From NCBI RefSeq assembly GCF_003545805.1, contig NZ_NMQR01000013.1:1-64000 (forward strand): a DNA stretch of 64,000 nucleotides, in the 5' to 3' direction. Positions 29,470 through 39,170 of the stretch are shown one piece after another. Under the pieces are notes generated by a model. That model was not told the DNA's origin. It saw only the letters and a program-made list of their open reading frames with translations, and searched no databases. This DNA is from Photorhabdus sp. CRCIA-P01. Lineage in GTDB: Bacteria; Pseudomonadota; Gammaproteobacteria; Enterobacterales; Enterobacteriaceae. The translations under genes and the position numbers were made by a program. Numbering within the stretch: the stretch's first letter is position 1; the number at the start of each line of letters is the position of its first letter.

Positions 29470-30747
29470 TCAGTGGCTCCGAGGTGGGAGATAGGGTTCC
29501 AGTAGTTTAAGTAGACGTTGAAGAGCCCCTTGATTTTCATGCAGTACTTCTGCTGCGTGGCGACCATAATACAGACGATAATCTTCGTCAGTCAGTAAAC
29601 TGTTGATCTCGGTGAATAAAGAGTGGCTGTCCGTAACGGTAATTAGACCATTAGCCTGATTCAGCTTGGTGCAGATATCCTTAAAGTTAAAGGTATGAGG
29701 GCCCATCAGCACTGGAATAGCATGGGCTGCCGCTTCTAGCGGGTTGTGGCCGCCACGTTCAACCAGGCTGCCACCAACAAAAGCCAAATCGGCAATACCA
29801 TAGAGCAGCATCAGTTCCCCCATTGTATCGCCGATAACTACCTGAATATTGGCGTCAGGGATTTTATCAGAACTGCGAAGAATATAGCTGAGCCCGGCTT
29901 TCTTTGTTAATTCTTCAGCTTTAATAAAACGTTCAGGATGGCGTGGTACCAGGATCAGCAGCAGACTTGGACATTGTTTCAGTAATTTGCAATGAGCATC
30001 TAGAATAATACTCTCTTCTCCATCATGGGTGCTGGTGGCTATCCAGACAGGACGGCGAGCAGCCCATTGGCGCCGTAATGTCACTGCTTTGGCTGCCAAT
30101 TCAGGTGTTACTGAGATATCGAATTTCAAACTACCAGTGATAGCCAGTTGAGAGCGTTTTAGACCCAGTTCAACAAAACGTTCACCATCTTCTGGATTCT
30201 GAGCGGCAATTAAGGTAATGCTGCGCAACATTGTTTTTACGAAACTCGCTACTTTTTGATATCCCTCAGCGGAACGTGCAGACAAGCGGGCATTAGCAAT
30301 GACCAAAGGAATGTTACGTTGGTGAAGTTGGAAAATCAGATTAGGCCAAAGTTCTGTTTCCATAATAATGACTAATTTTGGATTAACTTGATTGAGAAAG
30401 CGCTCCATGGAACCGGGGAGATCGTATGGCAAATAGACGTGATTAACATCATTTCCCAGAGCAGAAAGCACTCTTTCTGAGCCCGTTGGCGTCATCGTTG
30501 TCACGGTAATCGGTAAAAAAGGATAGTGATGGCGCAAGGCTCTGACTAAAGGGATGGCGGCCAACGTTTCACCAACGGAAACGGAATGGAGCAGGATGCC
30601 TCCAGCGGCAACTTTACCGGCACAGAAACCGTAGCGTTCACCCCAGCGCTGACGGTAAGCAGGGGCTTGGCGACTGCGGAGCAATAAACGCAACCAAATC
30701 AGAGGTTGGATAAGGTAGAGAAGTACCTGATATAAACGCAGTAACAT
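29470..30747 (-). CDS. waaA: Kdo transferase
   Basis: WaaA (KdtA) attaches the two Kdo sugars to lipid IVA at the inner membrane. I start it at 30747 (MLLRLYQVLLYLIQPL) for the family length of 425 aa; the frame extends 14 unmatched residues further to 30789. An N-terminal hydrophobic anchor is followed by SVSVGETLAAIPLVRAL with the catalytic-type Glu. Further blocks include LVIMETELWPNL and FVGGSLVERGGHNPLEAAAH in the CMP-Kdo domain. It is divergent from waaQ. Confidence 0.97.
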   Translation of the reverse strand: MLLRLYQVLLYLIQPLIWLRLLLRSRQAPAYRQRWGERYGFCAGKVAAGGILLHSVSVGETLAAIPLVRALRHHYPFLPITVTTMTPTGSERVLSALGNDVNHVYLPYDLPGSMERFLNQVNPKLVIIMETELWPNLIFQLHQRNIPLVIANARLSARSAEGYQKVASFVKTMLRSITLIAAQNPEDGERFVELGLKRSQLAITGSLKFDISVTPELAAKAVTLRRQWAARRPVWIATSTHDGEESIILDAHCKLLKQCPSLLLILVPRHPERFIKAEELTKKAGLSYILRSSDKIPDANIQVVIGDTMGELMLLYGIADLAFVGGSLVERGGHNPLEAAAHAIPVLMGPHTFNFKDICTKLNQANGLITVTDSHSLFTEINSLLTDEDYRLYYGRHAAEVLHENQGALQRLLKLLEPYLPPRSH

Positions 30748-30976
30748 TCTATCAAATTCACTTATATAAATTAGCGTCAATAGTATCACATTGCTTCAAA
30801 GAAAGTATGAAAATGCGTATGGCTTCTAGGATCTGAACAGAATTGGAGAGGGAAATTAGGGTTTTTGCGTAAGATCGTGCTTCTATTATATATGAAGGTA
30901 GAGCGGATTTTTTGCAGCTTCTGCACATAGTTGCGGCAGTTTTCTCTTTTATCTGTATCTTTATACTGGGAATGCA

Positions 30977-32041
30977 ATGAGTAAATTACAAACTCAATTT
31001 GACCGTATTCTGATAATAAAGTTACGACATCATGGTGATGTATTATTAATTACACCGGTTATTAATACTCTTAAGGATAATTATCCCGCAGTGGAAATTG
31101 ATGTTTTACTCTACAAAGAAACCGAACCAATATTGGCTGATTTTTCTGCTGTGGCTAATCTATTTTTTATAGATAGACAATGGAAGAAACAAGGAATTAA
31201 AACCCATTTGGGTCATGAATGGAGATTGCTTAAACGATTAAGACATCGTCAATACGACCTGGTTATTAATCTTACTGATCAATGGTATAGTGCATTTGTG
31301 ACACGATTTACTGGCGCAAAAGTGCGTATTGGGTTTGATTTAGCAAAACGACGCAGCCTGTTTTGGAAAAAATGTTTCACAAATCTTGTGCCGACAGAAC
31401 ATAGTCAGTTTTTGCATATTGTTGAGCAAAGTTTGTCAGCTCTTTCGCCGTTAAATCTTCCGTTAATCAACACTACAGTGACAATGAGTTACCGCCAGGA
31501 GGATAAAGAGGCTGTTTTGGTGCTTCTTGATAAGCATGGTGTAAATCAAAAGTATATTGTTGTGCAACCAACATCCCGCTGGTTTTTTAAATGTTGGGAT
31601 GAAAAAAAAATGAGTGAAACGATTAATGCATTACAGTCTGATGGTTGGACAATCGTTGTTACCTCCGGGCCAGATCGTAAGGAGGAAGAGATGGTAGAGA
31701 AGATTTTATCAAATTGCCCAAAAGAGAGAGTGATTTCTTTTGCCGGCCAATTAACGTTGCCTCAACTTGCAGCGCTGATTGATGGGGCTAATTTATTCAT
31801 AGGGATGGATTCCGTTGCTATGCATATGGCCGCTGCGTTAAAAACACCGGGTATTGCTTTATTTGGGCCATCAAAATTAGTATTCTGGCGTCCGTGGGAA
31901 GCGAAAGGTGAAGTTATTTGGGCTGGTGATTATGGTGATTTACCTGATCCTGATGATATTGATACTAAAACGGATATACGTTATCTGAATGTCATTCCCA
32001 GTGAGATGGTTATTGCTGCCGCCCGGAGAAATTTATTATGA
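30977..32041 (+). CDS. waaQ: LPS heptosyltransferase III
   Basis: WaaQ adds the branching third heptose to HepII. The 354-aa GT9 protein begins with IKLRHHGDVLLITPVINTL. Near residue 275 it has IGMDSVAMHMAAALKTPGIA, with the D-S-x-x-M-H-M form typical of WaaQ, followed by LFGPSKLVFWRPW. It is divergent from waaA and its stop overlaps wabG (ATGA, 32038-32041). The intergenic region to waaA carries no JUMPStart sequence that I can see. Confidence 0.93.
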   Translation: MSKLQTQFDRILIIKLRHHGDVLLITPVINTLKDNYPAVEIDVLLYKETEPILADFSAVANLFFIDRQWKKQGIKTHLGHEWRLLKRLRHRQYDLVINLTDQWYSAFVTRFTGAKVRIGFDLAKRRSLFWKKCFTNLVPTEHSQFLHIVEQSLSALSPLNLPLINTTVTMSYRQEDKEAVLVLLDKHGVNQKYIVVQPTSRWFFKCWDEKKMSETINALQSDGWTIVVTSGPDRKEEEMVEKILSNCPKERVISFAGQLTLPQLAALIDGANLFIGMDSVAMHMAAALKTPGIALFGPSKLVFWRPWEAKGEVIWAGDYGDLPDPDDIDTKTDIRYLNVIPSEMVIAAARRNLL

Positions 32042-33168
32042 AATTAGTACGTCTTGCGATTGTTCGGCAGAAATATCGTCCGGATGGTGGTGCGGAACGT
32101 TTTGTCTCCCGCGCCTTACAAGCTTTAGGGAATGAAAATCTGGAGCTTAACGTTATTACGCGTTCCTGGCAGGGAGACATTAATCCTGATTGGCATGTTC
32201 ATTTAGCAAATCCTCATAAATGGGGACGCATCAGCCGTGAGAGAGGATTTGCCAAAGCTGCCAAAACAATATGGGAAAAAGAGCAATTTGATCTTGTTCA
32301 GAGTCATGAACGTATTGCCGGTTGCGATATTTATCGTGCGGGTGACGGCATTCATCAGCGTTGGTTACAGCAGCGTGCGCGTGTTTTATCTCCTTGGCGA
32401 AGCAAATTACTTTTTACGAGTCGTTACCATCGTTATGTGATGGATGCTGAGCAAAAGATGTATTCGGCACCAGAATTAAAAATGGTTATTTGTAACTCGG
32501 AAATGGTAAAAAGGGAGGTCATGACGGATTTTGGGCTGTCTGAGGAAAAAATATCGGTTATTTATAATTCGATAGACAATAAACAATTTTTTCCGGCAAC
32601 GGAATCTCAGAGAATACAATTAAGGAAAGAACATAACCTTCCCGTACAGGCTAAATGTTTAGTTTATGTTGGTTCGGGGTTTGAGCGAAAGGGATTAAAA
32701 GCTGCGATTCAGGCAGTGAATGCGACTGATGCCTATTTAATAGTTGTAGGGCAGGATAAAGAAGAAAAAAAATATAAGCAGTTAGCCAATTCACTGGGAT
32801 GTAATGAACGAATCAGGTTTATGGGCGTTCAAAAAAAGACGTTACCTTTTTATCAGCTTGCCGATGGTTTGTTGCTACCGACCTTATATGATCCGTTTCC
32901 AAATGTGATACTGGAAGCAATGGCTTGCGGACTTCCGGTAATAACCAGTACGACATGTGGTGGCGCTGAATTTGTTAACTCTGGGAATAACGGGTTTGTC
33001 TGTGATGCTCTGGCTATTTCAGATATTACGGAAGCGATTCAGAATACACCTTCAGATCATTTGAAGAATAAAATGTCAGAATTAGCGAGAACAGGAATAC
33101 TCTGTTATACACCGGAACATTTATCACAACAGCTTATTGGATTATATGAAAGGGTGCTCTCATCATGA
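32038..33168 (+). CDS. wabG: WabG/WaaG-type core glycosyltransferase
   Basis: The 376-aa GT4 protein resembles Klebsiella WabG, which puts galacturonic acid on HepII, more than E. coli WaaG. It begins LAIVRQKYRPDGGAERFVSR and has DLVQSHERIAGCDIYRAGDG. The donor domain has VYVGSGFERKGLKAAI and a YDPFPNVILEAMACGLPV segment, where the first Glu of E-x7-E is Asp. It overlaps both neighbours by ATGA, giving a waaQ-wabG pair as in the Klebsiella core locus. The sugar it moves is inferred from that relation. Confidence 0.8.
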   Translation: MKLVRLAIVRQKYRPDGGAERFVSRALQALGNENLELNVITRSWQGDINPDWHVHLANPHKWGRISRERGFAKAAKTIWEKEQFDLVQSHERIAGCDIYRAGDGIHQRWLQQRARVLSPWRSKLLFTSRYHRYVMDAEQKMYSAPELKMVICNSEMVKREVMTDFGLSEEKISVIYNSIDNKQFFPATESQRIQLRKEHNLPVQAKCLVYVGSGFERKGLKAAIQAVNATDAYLIVVGQDKEEKKYKQLANSLGCNERIRFMGVQKKTLPFYQLADGLLLPTLYDPFPNVILEAMACGLPVITSTTCGGAEFVNSGNNGFVCDALAISDITEAIQNTPSDHLKNKMSELARTGILCYTPEHLSQQLIGLYERVLSS

Positions 33169-34268
33169 AAGAACACATATTATTTATCATTGATGGATTA
33201 CCTGGAGGTGGTGCGGAAAATGTCACTATCCGGCTTTGTGATGGTCTGCAACGGAGAGGATATGCTGTTACTCTGCTCTCTTTGGCAGAGAAGTGTGAAT
33301 ATTCAGTGCCTGGTGGTATTGAACTGATCATTGATGCTGATAGCTACAAAGGGCCTTTTAGAAGACAGACTGAGATTTGCCGTCGGGCTAAATCTATGGA
33401 TAAAGTTTTAGAAAAAGTTTTTCTTCGCAAGGGAATCCCTTCGTTGATTGTCTCAAACTTGCATAAAACTGATCGCATTGTCGTGAGATCAAAAGTATTA
33501 GCGGAATTAAACGTATGGTTTTGTATTCATGGCGTATTTTCAAACTCATATCTTGGTAATAAAACGGGATTATCTCGCTGGATCAAGAAACAAAAAATCA
33601 AGTGGACATACAATAACCGGAATTTAATTTGTGTATCTGATGCGGTAGGAAAAGATTTAGAAAATAATTTGTTACTTACGCCTAATAAAATGGTGACGAT
33701 TTATAATCCTTTCAATATCCCAGATATTAAAGAAAAATCTCTGCAAAATAACCCCTATTCGGATGAGACCTATTTATTACATGTTGGCAGATTTCACCGG
33801 GTTAAGCGGCATGATCGTTTATTGGAAGCGTTTGTTAAAGCGAATATTCCCTGTAAATTATTGATTGTTGGTCACGGAGATGAGGCTATTACTCAACAGA
33901 TAAAACAGAAGATTGTGGATTTAAACCTACAATCTAAAGTTGTTTTAACCGGATTTCTTGAAAATCCATTACCTGTTATCCGTGGAGCTAAAGCGGTGGT
34001 CTTGAGTTCTGACAGTGAAGGATTAGGTAACGTACTGATTGAATCATTGATTTGTGATACTCCCATTGTTAGCACGATGTGTCCTGGTGGCGTTAATGAA
34101 ATTATGGTTGGTGAGTTGGAAAAATATAAATCAGCACTGACAGTTGATTCGTTCGCAGAGAAAATGAAGTTTGTCTATTATGAACCGCCTGTGATTACAG
34201 AGGATATGTATAAGAAGTTTGATTTAGATATTATTTTGGCAAAATATCTATCCTTAATGAAGAAGTAA
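33165..34268 (+). CDS. GT4 core glycosyltransferase, possible WabH equivalent
   Basis: The 367-aa protein has IDGLPGGGAENVTIRL at the N-terminus, HVGRFHRVKRHDRLLEAF at the start of the donor domain, and the E-x7-E motif in SDSEGLGNVLIESLICDTP. It follows wabG with a 4-base overlap and precedes a carbohydrate deacetylase. In Klebsiella, WabH adds N-acetylglucosamine after WabG, and the residue is then deacetylated. The same order here suggests the same role, but this is inference from context. Confidence 0.7.
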   Translation: MKEHILFIIDGLPGGGAENVTIRLCDGLQRRGYAVTLLSLAEKCEYSVPGGIELIIDADSYKGPFRRQTEICRRAKSMDKVLEKVFLRKGIPSLIVSNLHKTDRIVVRSKVLAELNVWFCIHGVFSNSYLGNKTGLSRWIKKQKIKWTYNNRNLICVSDAVGKDLENNLLLTPNKMVTIYNPFNIPDIKEKSLQNNPYSDETYLLHVGRFHRVKRHDRLLEAFVKANIPCKLLIVGHGDEAITQQIKQKIVDLNLQSKVVLTGFLENPLPVIRGAKAVVLSSDSEGLGNVLIESLICDTPIVSTMCPGGVNEIMVGELEKYKSALTVDSFAEKMKFVYYEPPVITEDMYKKFDLDIILAKYLSLMKK

Positions 34269-34662
34269 GAGTGGTTATATGCGCTTGTTGAGTATGATTA
34301 TTTAGATAAATTAATGAATGAAAAAAGTCTCAGAAATTAGGAGAACTTAATAGAAGAAAAAAACTTTCCGAAAAATCTCGCATTTCATTTTATAACGTTT
34401 CTTATTGATAAGATTAGATATGAAATATATACCTAATAGATTTCGAGTTGCAGCGCGGCGGCAAGTGAACGAATCCCCAGGAGCATAGATAACTATGTGA
34501 CTGGGGTGAGTGAAAGCAGCCAACAAAGCAGCAGCTTGAAAGATGAAGAATATAGGATTTAATGAGATATGTAACTGCTATATATATGATAGGATAATTG
34601 CACTATTTTATAGATTTTCGTACTATAAAGGCATCATTTTATTCTATTGTAGGCATATTCTG
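34269..34662. other. Intergenic gap holding an ERIC copy
   Basis: This gap between the GT4 gene and the deacetylase contains ERIC copy 3 and AT-rich sequence. The deacetylase frame extends back into it to 34543, but those first 40 codons lie partly in the repeat and are not conserved-looking. Confidence 0.55.
34428..34554 (-). repeat. ERIC repeat, copy 3 (127 bp)
   Basis: It has the same orientation as copy 2, with the core ATCCCCAGGAGCATAG and GTGACTGGGGTGAGTG. It starts TATACC and its last bases (GAATATA) are slightly changed from GGGTATA. It ends inside the longest possible reading frame of the next gene. Confidence 0.9.
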
Positions 34663-35622
34663 ATGACTCGACCTGCATTTATTATCACTATTGATACTGA
34701 GGGTGATGACCTGTGGCAAAATCACGGTCAGATCTCGACAAAAAACACCTATTATTTACCAAGATTTCAGCGTTTATGTGAGCGCTTTGGTTTTAAGCCA
34801 GTTTGGTTAACAAACTATGAAATGGCAATGGATGATTTATACATTGAATTTGCCAAAGATATTATTGCCAGAGGGCAGGGGGAAATTGGTATGCATTTAC
34901 ATGCCTGGAATAATCCACCACTTGTTCCTCTTACAGACGATGATATGCGTTATAAACCTTATCTAATTGAATTTCCGAAAGAACAAGTCAGAGCCAAAAT
35001 TGATCTCATGACTAAATTATTGGAAGACAAACTACAGATTAAAATGTTAAGTCATCGGGCAGGTCGTTGGGCATTTAATGAATATTATGCTGAATTGCTG
35101 GTGGAATATGGTTATCAAGTCGATTGTTCAGTAACACCACGGGTTAATTGGCGTTTTACCGAAGGCGATCCTAATGGTAAAGGTGGAACTGATTATCGTT
35201 ATTTTCCATCTTATGCCTATTTTATGGATTTGCAGAATATTGCTAAAGAAGGTGATTCTCCTTTACTGGAAGTCCCTATGAGCATTCAATATAAACATCC
35301 TCCGTTGATGAATTTCCTTAAACAGAAATATGACAGCTTACGTGGGAAACAGCGTTCTCCATCTGTTAACTGGCTAAGGCCAAAAGGCGGCAATCTGGAA
35401 CAGATGAAAAAAGTGGTCCAGCAGACATTAGCAGAAGGCTGTGATTATGTTGAATTTATGCTGCATTCATCTGAATTTATGCCTGGTGGTAGCCCGACAT
35501 TTAAAAATGAAGAACAGATTGAATTACTTTATCAGGATCTGGAGGCACTATTTAACTACTTACAGCCACAGGTTCGAGGAATGACATTAGCTGAATATTA
35601 TCAATTTAAGACGTCATCATGA
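34663..35622 (+). CDS. Polysaccharide deacetylase-type protein of the LPS core locus (WalW-like)
   Basis: The product from the ATG at 34663 is 319 aa and begins MTRPAFIITIDTEGDDLWQN. An in-frame start at 34543 lies within an ERIC repeat and adds a poorly matching hydrophobic stretch. The segment DTEGDD, then EIGMHLHAWNNPP (His-x-His) and SHRAGRWAFNEYYAELL matches the metal-binding and catalytic motifs of NodB-like deacetylases. In this locus it probably removes the acetyl group of a core hexosamine, the job of WabN in Klebsiella. It resembles proteins named WalW. Confidence 0.75.
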   Translation: MTRPAFIITIDTEGDDLWQNHGQISTKNTYYLPRFQRLCERFGFKPVWLTNYEMAMDDLYIEFAKDIIARGQGEIGMHLHAWNNPPLVPLTDDDMRYKPYLIEFPKEQVRAKIDLMTKLLEDKLQIKMLSHRAGRWAFNEYYAELLVEYGYQVDCSVTPRVNWRFTEGDPNGKGGTDYRYFPSYAYFMDLQNIAKEGDSPLLEVPMSIQYKHPPLMNFLKQKYDSLRGKQRSPSVNWLRPKGGNLEQMKKVVQQTLAEGCDYVEFMLHSSEFMPGGSPTFKNEEQIELLYQDLEALFNYLQPQVRGMTLAEYYQFKTSS

Positions 35623-35973
35623 TTAATAAAATAGAATTAACATAAATATATTAATAGAGATTCGCTTAATTTTGGGCAGATAATACTGCCTAAATTAGGT
35701 TAAGTGTTAAATATACCCTTCATCTTTCAAGCTGCTGCTTTGTTGGCTGCTTTCACTCACCCCAGTCACATCGTTATCTATGCTCCTGGGGATTCGTTCA
35801 CTTGCCGCCGCGCTGCGACTCTAAATCTATTGGGTATATATTATTTTGTTTAAATTAGGACTCATTATTATTAATAATATTAAATTTAAAGGAAATTTTT
35901 GTAAATTATCTGTTTTCAGTTAACGACCAAAAAATTAGTCGTCTACCTGAAACGCCTCAGATTTAATAATTAA
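35623..35973. other. Intergenic gap with ERIC copy and a hairpin near the waaC end
   Basis: This convergent gap contains ERIC copy 4. Nearer waaC it has an imperfect hairpin: TTTCAG at 35913-35918 with CTGAAA at 35947-35952, around ACGAC/GTCGT. The hairpin may end waaC transcription but has no T tract. Confidence 0.45.
35712..35838 (+). repeat. ERIC repeat, copy 4 (127 bp)
   Basis: It has the same orientation as copies 1 and 5, from TATACCC to GGGTATA. It is nearly identical to copy 1 except for a few changes in the last third. Confidence 0.92.
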
Positions 35974-36939
35974 TCAGCCAATATTTTTCTGAAGATGAAC
36001 TAATACTTTCGATGGCGTAATACTTTTGATATTCCCATCCTCTGCTTTTAAAGATATTTGTTCTTTGCCATAACCGCCAATGAGTCCTGGATCTGTCGGA
36101 CCAAACAACGTGATATTAGGGCGATCCAATGCGGCAGTGAGGTGACTCAGGCCGGTATCAACAGAAACAACCGCTTTTGCACCGGCCAGCTCTTGGGCTA
36201 CTTGTGCCAAAGTTAGCTTCGGTAATACTTCCACATGAGGGAAGTTTTTCGCCAACCTTAGCGCACGTTGGTATTCATGTTCTGCGCCCCAGGGGAGCTT
36301 AATTCGTACACCCGTCGACTGAATTTCAGCAATAAGTTGTCGCCAATGGCTCTCCGGCCAATGTTTTTCATCGCGAGTTGTGGCGTGGAGAAAAACCAGA
36401 TAATTACCCTGATTTTCTGGATGCTGGCGCAGAAAATGACGGGCAATCCCATAATCGCCCCGTGCTGCCGGTTTGGTATAACCCAGGCTGACGGCAAACA
36501 GTTCCCGGATACGTTCCACGGCGTGTTGTTGCTTACTGACTGCATGACAGAAATCATAAAAAAAACTTGCTAATGGCTCACGGATACTTTTACGGTTGTA
36601 ACCATGTTTAGGGCCATAAGCTAATTGAGTGACCAAAAATGCGCTTTTTAATAACCCTTGAGCATCGATGATGGCATCATATTGATGTAATTTTAATTTT
36701 TCTTTGAATGAACGGCGTTCCGCGCGATTTTCTGGACTAAACCAGTTTTTACGCCAGCGGCGAATAGCAACCGGAATAATTTGATCAACAACACTGTGCC
36801 AGCCAGGGATTTGGGCAAAACCTTCCTCTACTACCCAATCAAAACGGACGTCAGGTAAGTTTTTTTCTGCATCAGTCAGTGCAGGGAGCGAGTGGAGGAC
36901 ATCGCCCATAGAAGAAGTTTTAACCAGTAAAACCCGCAT
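35974..36939 (-). CDS. waaC: LPS heptosyltransferase I
   Basis: WaaC adds the first heptose to Kdo from ADP-L,D-heptose. The 321-aa GT9 protein starts MRVLLVKTSSMGDVLHSLPA, as in E. coli WaaC. It has FLHATTRDEKHWPESHWRQL and the donor motif SVDTGLSHLTAALDRPNITL near residue 260. Its ATG overlaps the waaF stop by one base (TAATG at 36937-36941). It is the last gene of hldD-waaF-waaC. Confidence 0.97.
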   Translation of the reverse strand: MRVLLVKTSSMGDVLHSLPALTDAEKNLPDVRFDWVVEEGFAQIPGWHSVVDQIIPVAIRRWRKNWFSPENRAERRSFKEKLKLHQYDAIIDAQGLLKSAFLVTQLAYGPKHGYNRKSIREPLASFFYDFCHAVSKQQHAVERIRELFAVSLGYTKPAARGDYGIARHFLRQHPENQGNYLVFLHATTRDEKHWPESHWRQLIAEIQSTGVRIKLPWGAEHEYQRALRLAKNFPHVEVLPKLTLAQVAQELAGAKAVVSVDTGLSHLTAALDRPNITLFGPTDPGLIGGYGKEQISLKAEDGNIKSITPSKVLVHLQKNIG

Positions 36940-37988
36940 TAACTCTGGTTCTCCGCTTGTAATAATTTTTCCAGGGAAGTTGTCACCTGCTCTGGTTGGA
37001 TATCAATCAAACTCTGATGATAGCCATGTGCACTGTCACCTTTTCTGACTTTGTGATAGCCAGTAATAAGACGGATAACTTCCACTTTATCGGATAATGG
37101 TGGGGTAAAATCTGGGCTACTTGGGCCGTAAAGTGCAACCAGGGGGCGATTAAGTGCTGCGGCAACATGCATCAAACCAGAATCGTTGGTCACAATGGCA
37201 TCACAGGCGGCGATAATATTGACTGCCTGTTCAAGAGAGGTTTGTCCGGCAAGATTGATGCAGTGTTCACAGGCTTCTTCCGTCAGTGCTTTGCGAATAT
37301 CCTCTCCACCTTCGTGATCTTTGGCAGAGCCAAATAGCAGAATTTGATATCCCTTTTTAGTAATAAGCTGTTGAGCCAATGCGGCGTAGTGATAATGCGG
37401 CCAGCGTTTTGCCGGGCCAAATTCTGCGCCGGGGCAGAACCCGATGATAGGCCGATGATCAGAAATATTGAATGCCGCAGTGGATTCAGCAATATCTTCA
37501 TCACTGACATCTAATTGAGGCCAAAGTAATGGTTGAGGCAGATCTGTCGCACAACTAGGTTTTGCATCGTAAGCCAATGCGGCATAGCGTTGAACCATTA
37601 GTGGGAAGGCTTCTTTATTCAATGTACGAATATCATTGAGCAATCCATATCTCATTTCACCACGCCAGCCGGTGCGCAGAGGAATATTGGCGAAGAAAGG
37701 CACCAAGGCAGATTTGAAAGAATTTGGTAGCACATAAGCACGATTATATTTACGTTCACGCAAGGCGACTCCCAAACGACGGCGTTCGCCTAATGCCAGT
37801 GCGCCATGCCCTAATGGCATAGCTAATGCTTGATTGACCTCCGGCATTTTGTCCAGCAGTGGTCGGCACCAGGCTGGAGCCATCACATCAATTTCTGCAT
37901 TAGGGTGCAAAGCTTTTAATGTCCGGTAAAGGCTCTGCGACATCATCATGTCACCCACCCACGAAGGACCGATCACCAATATTTTCAT
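36939..37988 (-). CDS. waaF: LPS heptosyltransferase II
   Basis: WaaF adds the second heptose to HepI. The 349-aa GT9 protein begins MKILVIGPSWVGDMMMSQSL. It has GFCPGAEFGPAKRWPHYHYA and the donor motif TNDSGLMHVAAALNRPLVAL near residue 260, both WaaF-specific. It starts 10 bases after the hldD stop and overlaps waaC by one base. Confidence 0.97.
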   Translation of the reverse strand: MKILVIGPSWVGDMMMSQSLYRTLKALHPNAEIDVMAPAWCRPLLDKMPEVNQALAMPLGHGALALGERRRLGVALRERKYNRAYVLPNSFKSALVPFFANIPLRTGWRGEMRYGLLNDIRTLNKEAFPLMVQRYAALAYDAKPSCATDLPQPLLWPQLDVSDEDIAESTAAFNISDHRPIIGFCPGAEFGPAKRWPHYHYAALAQQLITKKGYQILLFGSAKDHEGGEDIRKALTEEACEHCINLAGQTSLEQAVNIIAACDAIVTNDSGLMHVAAALNRPLVALYGPSSPDFTPPLSDKVEVIRLITGYHKVRKGDSAHGYHQSLIDIQPEQVTTSLEKLLQAENQS

Positions 37989-37998
37989 AGCGAGTAGA

Positions 37999-38937
37999 TT
38001 ACTTATCCTGATTAAGCCAGTGCATATATTCCGTTACCCCTTCGGCAACGGTTTTGAATGGCTTATCATAACCCGCCGCGCGAAGTTTGGTCAGATCCGC
38101 TTGCGTGAAGCGTTGATAACGACCTTTAAAATGTTCAGGGAAATTAATGTGTTCAATAGTGAGTGATTTATCTTTATGGAATGCAACCACCGCATCGGCA
38201 ACTGCCTGGAAAGATTCAGCACGACCCGTTCCACAGTTATAAATACCGGAAACGCCATTTTTCCAGAACCAAAGATTAACCGCTGCGGCATCACCAACAT
38301 AAATAAAATCACGTTGGAAGCTTTCACTGCCAGCGAATAATTTTGGGTTTTGTCCCTGATTGATTTGATTGTTCAAATGAAAGGCAACGCTCGCCATACT
38401 ACCTTTGTGCCCTTCACGTGGGCCATACACATTGAAATAACGGAAACCACAAATTTGTGAATCAGCTTGAGGCAAGATATCCCTGACATATTGGTCGAAC
38501 AGAAATTTAGAGTAACCATAAACGTTAAGTGGTTTCTCATATTGACGTTCTTCGATAAAATTATCAGTGCGGCCGCCGTAGGTTGCCGCTGAGGAGGCGT
38601 ATAGGAAAGGAGTGCCGCGTTCAAGGCAATAGTGCAGTAATTCTTTTGAATATTGATAGTTATTATCCATCATATACTTGCCATCCCACTCGGTTGTGGA
38701 TGAGCAAGCGCCTTCGTGGAAAATAGCGTCAATGTCACCGAAGTCATCGCCGGCTAGAATACTGGCAATAAACTCTTCCTTGTCCATGTAATCAGCAATA
38801 TCCAGGTCAGCCAGATTGGCGAATTTAGTACCATCTTTCAGATTATCTACGACCAGAATATCTTTATATCCTTCGTCATTTAGTGCTTTGATAATATTGC
38901 TGCCAATAAATCCAGCACCGCCAGTGACAATGATCAT
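37999..38937 (-). CDS. hldD: ADP-L-glycero-D-manno-heptose 6-epimerase
   Basis: HldD converts ADP-D-glycero- to ADP-L-glycero-D-manno-heptose, the donor used by WaaC and WaaF downstream. The start at 38937 ([14 protein letters not shown]) follows GAGGTAAATCTA and gives 312 aa; the frame to 38997 adds 20 unmatched residues. It is a short-chain dehydrogenase-type enzyme with the NADP-binding [16 protein letters not shown], and the catalytic Tyr/Lys in [10 protein letters not shown]. It is divergent from kbl. Confidence 0.97.
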   Translation of the reverse strand: MIIVTGGAGFIGSNIIKALNDEGYKDILVVDNLKDGTKFANLADLDIADYMDKEEFIASILAGDDFGDIDAIFHEGACSSTTEWDGKYMMDNNYQYSKELLHYCLERGTPFLYASSAATYGGRTDNFIEERQYEKPLNVYGYSKFLFDQYVRDILPQADSQICGFRYFNVYGPREGHKGSMASVAFHLNNQINQGQNPKLFAGSESFQRDFIYVGDAAAVNLWFWKNGVSGIYNCGTGRAESFQAVADAVVAFHKDKSLTIEHINFPEHFKGRYQRFTQADLTKLRAAGYDKPFKTVAEGVTEYMHWLNQDK

Positions 38938-39170
38938 TAGATTTACCTCTACAATCGGGTTAATGAAGCAAATTGCTTCTATAATAACATCTAACACCCA
39001 TGACGACAGCAGCTTAAGCAGGGGAATATACTGAAATATTATGGTAATTCAGATTGCATGACGTGACGGATACAGCAAAGTTAATATTATCTGCCTGATA
39101 GTGTCGTCAGTAGCCTGATCAATGAGTAAAATGTGTCACAACCCTTCATTTATAAATCAGGAGAAAATAA

